From an uncultured Actinomyces sp. (lineage in GTDB: Bacteria; Actinomycetota; Actinomycetes; Actinomycetales; Actinomycetaceae), in assembly GCA_902373545.1 (NCBI GenBank), contig CABKMZ010000016.1, positions 1 to 34,986 on the forward strand: DNA of 34,986 nt, written 5' to 3'. The number at the start of each line of letters is the position of its first letter. Within the stretch, counting starts at the first letter, position 1. Below, one piece after another: positions 1-6,009 of this stretch. Both the position numbers and the translations under genes were made by a program. The notes beneath the pieces were generated by a model. It saw nothing but the letters and a program-made list of their open reading frames with translations. It ran no database searches and was not told the DNA's origin.

Positions 1-94
1 ACACCGCAACAAGCAGAAAACAAACACACAACAACACGAAAGAAAGCGGCCTAAACAAGCCTACACAAAACCCGGGACTTGACACCATGCAGTA

Positions 95-1303
95 TTGGCG
101 TGCCGTATCACTGGTGAGGACCGGTGGTGCCGACGCTGTGGGTGCCAGGGCATTTCTCGTGACACGGTGGTCAGGCGCTTGGCGCACGAGCCCTGCGGGT
201 GGCGCCCCACGATCTTGCACGTGAGTGTGCGCCGCTACCGGTGCCCACAGTGCGCTCACGTGTGGCGCCAAGACATGAGCCAAGCAGCCGATCCGCGCGC
301 CAAGCTCTCGCGTGCAGCGGTGCGCTGGGCACTGACGGGCGTGGTTGTTCATCATGTGACAGTGGCGCGCGTCGCCCAGGCTCTAGGCGTGTCCTGGAAT
401 ACCGCCAACACCGCTGTCCTGACCGAAGGCCAATGCCTGCTGATCAATGATCCAGCTCGGTTTGAGGGGGTGCGTGTCATTGGCGTGGATGAACACGTGT
501 GGCGCCACACCCCGTACGGCGACAAATACGTCACCGTCATCTTGGACTTGACGCCCATCCGTGACCGCAGTGGTCCCTCCCGTCTCCTGGATATGGTCCC
601 GGGCCGCTCCAAGCAGGTCTTCAAAACCTGGCTGGCCTCCCGGCCCGACACGTGGCGCGAGGGCATTGAGATCGTCGCGATGGATGGATTCACCGGTTTT
701 AAGAGCGCCGCTGCCGAAGAACTCCCCGGCGCGAGGGCGGTCATGGATCCCTTCCACGTCGTGCACCTGGCCGGGGATGCTCTCGATGAGTGCCGCAGGC
801 GAATCCAGCAAGAACTTCACCATCGGCGCGGGCGTGCCACGGATCCCCTGTACAAGGCCCGCCGTATGCTCCACACCCGCTCATGCCTCCTCACGCCGTG
901 CCAGCAGCACCGGATCCTCGACCTGTTTGCCAGCGATTGCCACGTCGCCCTCGAGGTCACCTGGAGCGTCTACCAGAACATCACCCGATGCCTACCGCGC
1001 GCCCGACACAAGAGCGGGCAAGGCCCTGATGCAGGCCGAAATCAACACGCTGACCTCCACGCGCGTACCGAGGAGCCTGACCGAGCTCATCACGCTGGGC
1101 AGGACACTCACACGCCGAGCCGGGGACACCCCTGGCCTACTTCGACCACCCCCACACCAGCAACGGTCCCACCGAAGCCATCAACGGCCGCCTCGAACAC
1201 CTACGCGGATCCGCACTCGGACTTGCGAAACCTCACCAACTACATCACCCGAGCACTCCTCGAAACAGGAGGATTCAGACCCCAACTACACCCCCAATTA
1301 TGA
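95..1303 (+). pseudogene. ISL3-family transposase, frameshifted
   Basis: This is a remnant of a DDE transposase of the ISL3 family. The first ~297 codons read well: a zinc-finger-like CRRCG segment, a YRCPQC segment, then GVDEHVW, AMDGFTGF and VMDPFHVVHLA, which carry the probable catalytic aspartates. After about nt 985 the family sequence (AYRAPDTRAGKALMQAEI) continues in another frame. Near nt 1130 it moves to the third frame (LAYFDHPHTSNGPTEAINGR), and near nt 1222 it returns to the first (NLTNYITRALLETGG). A chance open frame spans all three breaks, so a naive call gives an intact-looking 402-residue protein whose residues ~298-376 are nonsense. The start is only a TTG and the N-terminus looks short for the family. 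The element is almost certainly inactive. The A/C-rich bases 1-94 upstream hold no recognisable gene. Confidence 0.85.
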
Positions 1304-1314
1304 AGAGCCAGTTT
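1301..1314 (+). repeat. Right terminal inverted repeat of ISL3 copy 1
   Basis: TGAAGAGCCAGTTT begins inside the transposase stop region and is repeated exactly at 2212-2225, just after the C-terminal fragment of the second ISL3 copy. ISL3 elements typically end in a GGCTCTTC-type inverted repeat, and this is its complement. The matching left end is not seen in the window. Confidence 0.6.
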
Positions 1315-1355
1315 TTCTGTGTATGGGGGTTAGAGGTAGGGGGTGTCTGGGGACG

Positions 1356-1520
1356 CGGGCGATCCGCTGGGCGATCCGACAGTTGCGCTTCGAGGGAGCC
1401 ACTATCTTGGGCCTGGCCCGCCAATGAGGAACCACGTGGAACACCGTGTGGTCCCATATCAAGCCGTGCCTGCACGCCGCATCGGAACCCCGCCCGCTTC
1501 GCAGGCCCAGGCCGACCCAG
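1356..1520 (+). pseudogene. ISL3 transposase internal fragment (copy 2)
   Basis: Translation in the frame starting at 1356 gives RAIRWAIRQLRFEGATILGLARQ, in pieces a typical ISL3 segment around the helix-turn-helix. An in-frame TGA near 1428 is followed in the same frame by GTTWNTVWSHIKPCLHAASE. After a further frame change the bases read PARFAG, which in intact family members precedes the first catalytic aspartate. Both ends of the gene are missing here. It probably belongs to the same dismembered copy as the C-terminal fragment at 2077-2214. Confidence 0.7.
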
Positions 1521-1532
1521 AACGGGCAACCG

Positions 1533-1580
1533 TGCACCCGTTACGTCGCGATGCACCCGTTACGTCGCGATGCACCCGAT
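1533..1580 (+). repeat. 19-bp tandem repeat
   Basis: TGCACCCGTTACGTCGCGA occurs at 1533-1551 and again, identical, at 1552-1570. The first ~8 bases of a third unit follow at 1571 and merge into the hairpin unit described next. A further TGCACCCGTT lies at about 1701. The function is unknown. There are no spacers of CRISPR type. Confidence 0.85.
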
Positions 1581-1613
1581 CAGAAAGGGTGTAATGCCTA
1601 CGGATCGGGTGCA
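1571..1613 (+). repeat. Hairpin unit 1 with two alternative folds
   Basis: TGCACCC (1571-1577) can pair with GGGTGTA (1587-1593) around a GATCAGAAA loop. Alternatively the longer arm TGCACCCGATC (1571-1581) pairs perfectly with GATCGGGTGCA (1603-1613). The two structures exclude each other. The 12 bases ACCCGATCAGAA recur exactly in unit 2 at 1742-1753. This may be an RNA switch, a protein-binding site or a decayed mobile-element end; no function is assigned. Confidence 0.7.
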
Positions 1614-1730
1614 CCGCCTCCCACAACAAGCACAACTGCGGGCAATTGCTCTCCGTTCGCACATTCCACGTCTGTTTCATGAAGGCCATGCCAGAGGCGC
1701 TGCACCCGTTCGTGAGCATTCAACCCCTTA

Positions 1731-1778
1731 GGGAAGATTCAACCCGATCAGAAGGGGGTTGAATCTTCCCGATCGGGT
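1731..1778 (+). repeat. Hairpin unit 2 with two alternative folds
   Basis: GGGAAGATTCAACCC (1731-1745) and GGGTTGAATCTTCCC (1756-1770) form a perfect 15-bp stem around the loop GATCAGAAGG. As in unit 1, ACCCGATC (1742-1749) could instead pair with GATCGGGT (1771-1778). Loop and downstream competitor are shared with unit 1 while the stem bases differ but still pair. No T-run follows directly, so a simple terminator is unlikely. Confidence 0.75.
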
Positions 1779-1845
1779 GTAACACCTCATCGGCAACAAT
1801 GCTTCATCGCGGAACTAGCCGACCGCAACACCCTCAACCAGCACG

Positions 1846-1939
1846 CAACGCACTCAGCACAGGCAGCAGTGCACTAGGTACGACAGCAATGCACTCGGTA
1901 GGAAGACATTGCACTACCTACTCAGCAGTGCAATACTGC
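1846..1939 (+). repeat. Iteron-like array, ~20-bp period
   Basis: Related 14-mers start at 1846 (CAACGCACTCAGCA), 1867 (CAGTGCACTAGGTA), 1887 (CAATGCACTCGGTA), 1907 (CATTGCACTACCTA) and 1926 (CAGTGCAATACTGC). The spacings are 21, 20, 20 and 19 bp. About two helical turns per unit would place bound proteins on one face of the DNA. ATTGCACT (1908-1915) and AGTGCAAT (1927-1934) also form an inverted pair. No replication-initiator gene is visible nearby, so whether this is a plasmid-type origin, a transposase-binding region or an operator array is open. Confidence 0.6.
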
Positions 1940-2076
1940 GCCAAGTAGCGCAATGCCGCTGAGCAACAAGTATCAGTGTGGAGACATGCCTCGCCGCTCC
2001 AGTCCAAACGCGAGGCAACGCAGCTCAGCGGCGACCGAAGAGACGACTCACGACCGAGAAACACGCACCAGCAACG

Positions 2077-2214
2077 CACCCCACCGAAGCCATCAACGGA
2101 ATCATCGAACGAGGCAGACACACCGCCAGAGGCTACCCCAACCCCACCAACTACCAGCTCCGAATGCTCCTCATCGCAGGAGGCCGAGATGCCTCCACCC
2201 ACACTCAACTCTGA
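2077..2214 (+). pseudogene. ISL3 transposase C-terminal fragment (copy 2)
   Basis: The frame beginning at 2077 reads HPTEAINGIIERG, then ARGYPNPTNYQLRMLLIAGG. This matches the extreme C-terminus of ISL3 transposases, where the probable catalytic glutamate lies in the TEAING motif. Nothing upstream in the same frame looks like transposase. The fragment is separated from its likely internal part (1356-1520) by about 550 bp of repeat-rich DNA. Confidence 0.75.
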
Positions 2215-2225
2215 AGAGCCAGTTT
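2212..2225 (+). repeat. Right terminal inverted repeat of ISL3 copy 2
   Basis: TGAAGAGCCAGTTT is identical to 1301-1314 and occupies the same position relative to a transposase C-terminus. It marks the probable right end of the second element. Sequence to its right turns A+T-rich, so this is also close to the left border of the ATPase gene island. Confidence 0.6.
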
Positions 2226-2320
2226 ACAAGATAGTTCGAATTGTTCATTCAAGCCTGTCTGAAAAATGGAAGCTGCAAAATCTTCGCGCAAGCAGATTGA
2301 GGCGTCAACATAGAAAATAG

Positions 2321-2339
2321 TTGCTACCATACTTAGCAA
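2321..2339 (-). terminator. Weak stem-loop downstream of the PHP-ATPase gene
   Basis: TTGCTA (2321-2326) and TAGCAA (2334-2339) form a 6-bp stem with a 7-nt loop. Read on the minus strand it is followed by CTATTTTC, a short T-rich stretch. It lies about 50 bp past the stop of the minus-strand gene. The stem is short, so this is a tentative call. Confidence 0.3.
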
Positions 2340-2389
2340 GCTTGGATATAGAGGCGCATCAAGGTTAGCTCACAAAAATGCGAGACAAT

Positions 2390-5062
2390 CTAAAAACCAT
2401 AAATCCGACGACGTGAACTGAATGCTTCAGCTCCTCCCTCCAAGATATTTTCGATGTTTTTACGTACAGAGACGATATCAAGCGATCCCACAGTATCTAA
2501 GTCCAACTCAGCGTGGTCGCTACTAGCCTGAAGAGTTAAGACGAGTTCAGCATCTCCGAGAACTGGAATGTTCGCGTTGTGGGTTGATGCAATGATCTGA
2601 CGTTGACCTTTGAGTCTTCGAAGTTGTTTAACTACTCCGTCATAAACAAAACGATTGTCCAAGTCATCTTCGGGTTGGTCAATGATGAGTGGTTTATCCG
2701 AGTCGGCGAGCAGAATTAGTAGGAGTGCAGTCGCACGCTGACCTTTCGAAAGTTGAGATAACTTCTTGAAGTTGCCCTTGCTTCCGACCTCAGCTGTATT
2801 AAGCAAAATGCAGAGTGAGATCCGTGGGGTAATATGCTCAAGTCGTCGAACTAGATATTTCCCTTGGGTGATCAAACTTGAACGTTGTGCATCTGTGATG
2901 CCGCGCTGCGCCAATCCAGAATCGTCATTCCCTGAATATGCTTTACGAAGATCGTTGATGAAAGCAGGGAGGGTGAAACCATCTGATTCAAATGCTCTGC
3001 GTATTTTATCTTTGCGACCAGAAATCGTACTGTTGATCAATTCTAACGCTGAATCAATATCTTCGTGTTCGTCTACTTTGATCACTACAATCTTATTCAG
3101 CTTCTTATTGATTACTGTCGCGCACCGTGTCAGTGTCTGAACTTTCTGAGCTGACAACTTGGCCAAGCTTGCCAGAAGTGAGTGCCTTTCGTCGTTAATG
3201 GTATCAAGAGTGCGACAAATTCGCTCTTTGTTGTTTCCGAGCCTTTCTAGCTCTGATAGCTCTCTCTTAGCCTCGTTGTATCGTTGAATGTCAATCCCTT
3301 TTGATTGAAGTACCGCGAAAGATGCTTCGAGTTCGTTTAGTTTTGCTTGGGAAGAGCTATCCCATTGCGCTTCTAAATCGTCAAGTTTGGTCAAAAACTC
3401 ATGCGCTTGTTGCTTGAAGTCTGAGAGTTGCCCGGATAACGAAGTTGAAAGCTGCGAGGCGCAATCATTGATGCATTTGATTTGAGTGTTAATTAGTGTG
3501 TTTAGGTCAGTATCGTCGTTTTGGTCGCAGGTGATCTCTGTGAGGAATCGATTGTTGATAGTTGCGATTGTATTGTTGATATGTGTTGAATGACTTGTTA
3601 TTATTTCTTGAAGGCCTGTGCGTGTAGTTTGAATCAGGTCTTTGTGTGCCTTTAGTTCGTTTTGCTCTTGAATCGATTTAGCATGATTTGATGTTTCGTA
3701 CTCCGTGATAATTTCAGTGAGTCTATCGCGCGCTGATAATCTATCCTCGAATTCATCAAGTTCATGCTCGGTTGACTCGAGTTGGCTCAAGTTACTTTCC
3801 AGTTTTGATATCGTTGGCCCGATATCGAAACGTGATGCGTCTTCGCCCCGGAGTTGTAGAACCATTTCGGCTAGTTTATCACCATGTCGAGCGAGTTCAG
3901 ATAGCTCGTGTTGGCTAAAGATGCTGATGCCACTAATAATCTCATTTGGTTCGAATTTGGTGGCGTGTCCATCTGTGTCATATACGTTCGATGAAGGTAG
4001 TCCTACAGTTCTTCGAACTTCGTACTCTTTGCTTGATGCTAGTCCGCCTGTAACTTTCAGTGTTATTGTTGTGCCGGGTTTGATTACGGCATCAATTAGG
4101 GAATTGTGTTCATCAGCAATTTGTTGTGTAAGTGGACTTAAATTGAGTGCGTAACGAATGCTTTCGATGATCGTTGACTTTCCGGTTCCGCGTCCGCCGA
4201 TGATTGTCGTCAGTTCCTGATTGAATGGTACCGTGACACCTTCAAAGAAGCCCTTGTCCCAACTTATAGAATCAATTGACTTAATTTGTAGGCTTTGTGG
4301 TTCTTTAAGGCGGATTCGTGTGTCGGGACTCTTGAGTGCGGTTTTGATGGCTTCCAGTGAGGGTTCTGTGATTTTTAGCCAGGTTGTTCCGCTCTCCTTA
4401 CTCAATTGGTTCGGAGATGAGATGTCGTCTGCATAGACTTTCGCGAGCTTGTGTGTTCTGTTGAAGGGGCTCTCTTGTTTAAAAATCCTCTTTTCTATTT
4501 CTTCAAATTTGTTATCGGTGAGAACTGAAACTCCTATTCCTGTCAAGTTTTTGTTGTGGATCACATTCTCTAGAGTTTTTCCTTTAAGTTTGAAGAGGCC
4601 TGTATTTTCCATGTTGGCATGTGCGGGAATTGCCAGTGCTCCTCTTGCTGTCATCTCATCAATAATGGCGTTAGTTGTCTTTAGCCCAGGTCCCGACTCT
4701 TGTCCAGGGTCGCCTCCGGCTAAAGCAATTGCTGCGTTTATGTTGTCGAAAGGTGTGTGCTCTGGGAATATCACTAGGATATGCACCCCGTCGCTCGAAT
4801 TTGCTTCGAATCCGGGTAGTGCCGTAATGCCAGCTATTCTTGCTTGTTCGATTAGAGTGGCTGCGCTACTGACACACCAATGGTCGGTGATTGCAATAAT
4901 TTCTATCTGTAGTTTTTTACATTCGTCAATCAGCGCTGTATTGTATTGATCTTCCGTGTCAAAGCACATTTTTGGACTTAGTTTTCCGTGGTAGCAATAC
5001 GGGTTCACTTGCAGGGCGGCTCGTACCCAGCGAGCTCCGCTACCGGTTTCTGATTTTAACAT
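2390..5062 (-). CDS. PHP-domain SMC/SbcC-like ATPase (TrlF-like)
   Basis: This 890-residue protein has an N-terminal PHP-type metal-dependent domain (about residues 15-220) and a split ABC/SMC-type ATPase. PHP-like motifs are ITDHW (58-62), GFEANSSDGVH (84-94) and PAHAN (146-150); the expected first HxH motif is replaced by YCYHG. Walker A is GGRGTGKST (289-297). A helical, probably coiled-coil insert fills about 420-680. The signature SKGQR (772-776), Walker B LIIDQPEDD (792-800) and the STHN switch histidine (~828) follow. The family layout suggests an ATPase that senses DNA, RNA or an infection signal and gates a nuclease or phosphoesterase; this is inference, as is any anti-phage role. 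Codon use is far more A+T-rich than in neighbours, and IS wreckage borders it, which indicates transfer. It stands alone with no partner gene. Confidence 0.8.
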   Translation of the reverse strand: MLKSETGSGARWVRAALQVNPYCYHGKLSPKMCFDTEDQYNTALIDECKKLQIEIIAITDHWCVSSAATLIEQARIAGITALPGFEANSSDGVHILVIFPEHTPFDNINAAIALAGGDPGQESGPGLKTTNAIIDEMTARGALAIPAHANMENTGLFKLKGKTLENVIHNKNLTGIGVSVLTDNKFEEIEKRIFKQESPFNRTHKLAKVYADDISSPNQLSKESGTTWLKITEPSLEAIKTALKSPDTRIRLKEPQSLQIKSIDSISWDKGFFEGVTVPFNQELTTIIGGRGTGKSTIIESIRYALNLSPLTQQIADEHNSLIDAVIKPGTTITLKVTGGLASSKEYEVRRTVGLPSSNVYDTDGHATKFEPNEIISGISIFSQHELSELARHGDKLAEMVLQLRGEDASRFDIGPTISKLESNLSQLESTEHELDEFEDRLSARDRLTEIITEYETSNHAKSIQEQNELKAHKDLIQTTRTGLQEIITSHSTHINNTIATINNRFLTEITCDQNDDTDLNTLINTQIKCINDCASQLSTSLSGQLSDFKQQAHEFLTKLDDLEAQWDSSSQAKLNELEASFAVLQSKGIDIQRYNEAKRELSELERLGNNKERICRTLDTINDERHSLLASLAKLSAQKVQTLTRCATVINKKLNKIVVIKVDEHEDIDSALELINSTISGRKDKIRRAFESDGFTLPAFINDLRKAYSGNDDSGLAQRGITDAQRSSLITQGKYLVRRLEHITPRISLCILLNTAEVGSKGNFKKLSQLSKGQRATALLLILLADSDKPLIIDQPEDDLDNRFVYDGVVKQLRRLKGQRQIIASTHNANIPVLGDAELVLTLQASSDHAELDLDTVGSLDIVSVRKNIENILEGGAEAFSSRRRIYGF

Positions 5063-5100
5063 TGGTGCTCCGTTCGTCAGTGAACTTTTTTGGATTGTAT

Positions 5101-5120
5101 CACTGTTTGTGTTAACAGTG
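5101..5120. promoter_or_regulatory. Palindrome upstream of the PHP-ATPase gene
   Basis: CACTGTT (5101-5107) and AACAGTG (5114-5120) form a perfect 7-bp inverted repeat, 38 bp upstream of the minus-strand start at 5062. A TACAAT box (complement of 5094-5099) on the minus strand sits right beside it and could be the -10 element. The position fits an operator overlapping the promoter. No regulator gene is adjacent. Confidence 0.4.
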
Positions 5121-5497
5121 TGCTGTAACTGTCAAACCCTCGTGCCGTCCAAGTGATTACAAGCTGAATGGTGGAAGACTCGCATTGATTCCCGACGGAG
5201 CTAGGGTAAATCGGCTTGATCGTGAGAAGCTTTGTACAGGTTCTTCTTCATTCGGGGTGACCGGAGCATGCTATGTCGGCGTCTCGGCGTGTACGAGTCG
5301 CCGCTGGAGTTAGTAGAGCTACTTTGTTTAAACGCTGAGTGCTGACAGTCTCTTTGCGGAGGCTAGAGGTTGGACTAGGTGCTCTTGCAGTGAAATCAAC
5401 GGACTTTTTTCTCTGTACCCTTCTCGTCATAGGGTGGGGCGTTTCATACTTCGGTCCAGGAGGTAGGTTTAGGCGCGTCCGATGTCCATGACATAAC
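5121..5497. other. Intergenic stretch with no recognisable gene
   Basis: No open frame here resembles a protein I recognise. Base composition is intermediate between the A+T-rich island and the G+C-rich backbone. It probably contains the right border of the island, but no attachment-site duplication or tRNA gene was seen. Confidence 0.5.
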
Positions 5498-5528
5498 GCG
5501 GGCGGGGACCCCGTCGGTCCCCGCCCGC
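5498..5528. terminator. Strong hairpin terminator after the DUF7455 gene
   Basis: GCGGGCGGGGACC (5498-5510) and GGTCCCCGCCCGC (5516-5528) form a perfect 13-bp G+C-only stem with a 5-nt loop. It lies 41 bp beyond the stop of the minus-strand DUF7455 gene. It lacks a clear T-run, as many actinobacterial terminators do. Confidence 0.75.
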
Positions 5529-5569
5529 GCCTCACAGCCGTGCGTCCCGCCGCTGTGGGAGGCTCGCTC

Positions 5570-5785
5570 TCAGTCGTTCATGAAGTGGCGCTCGTCCAGG
5601 ATCTGTGCGCCAGCGCCCACCAGGGAGGGCAGGTGCTCATTCGCGTGGTGGCCGCAGAAGTACAGCTGGCCACCCGAAGGCATCGTCGCACGAACCCAGG
5701 CGCGAGCGCCGCAGGCGTCGCAACGATTCGCCGCATTCAGCTGCGGCTCGTCCAGGATCGGGCGTTCAAGAGTCTGTGCGTTCAT
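5570..5785 (-). CDS. DUF7455 small zinc-ribbon-like protein
   Basis: This is a 71-residue protein starting MNAQTLERP at the ATG at 5785. It carries CDACGARAW (Cys22, Cys25) and LYFCGHHANEH (Cys44 plus histidines), which could bind one zinc ion. It matches the short actinobacterial DUF7455 family, which is commonly found near the primary sigma factor and parE genes; the function is unknown. The frame stays open further upstream to about 6019, but that extension overlaps the parE start and has no family character, so the short form was chosen. It is divergent from parE, and the 224 bp between them should hold both promoters. Confidence 0.85.
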   Translation of the reverse strand: MNAQTLERPILDEPQLNAANRCDACGARAWVRATMPSGGQLYFCGHHANEHLPSLVGAGAQILDERHFMND

Positions 5786-6009
5786 GCTTCCATCACACAC
5801 CATCACCCCGCGCCGCGCACCCCTGTTCACCCGGGGCGCAATCACTCGACCGACCATCGACACATCGGAACGGGGGAGAGGAACTGCCTCCAACCACAGC
5901 ACCCGTCCGCCCCGAAAGCGCGCCCACCAGCGCGATTCAGCCCCGGCCTCGTCGATCGTGGAAAGCGTCCCAGAACCCGCGCCACGCGCCCGGCGGACCG
6001 CAAACGAGC

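Noticed and set aside
1533..1580. Possible CRISPR array
   Set aside because: The repeats are directly adjacent without spacers, and no cas genes are present.
1918..2208. 96-codon minus-strand frame across the repeat region
   Set aside because: It overlaps the ISL3 C-terminal fragment and the iteron-like array. Its Gly/Ser/Val-rich product looks like noise.
5248..5535. 95-codon open frame on the minus strand in the intergenic region
   Set aside because: Its 5' end runs through the 5498-5528 terminator hairpin. No ribosome site or recognisable sequence supports it.
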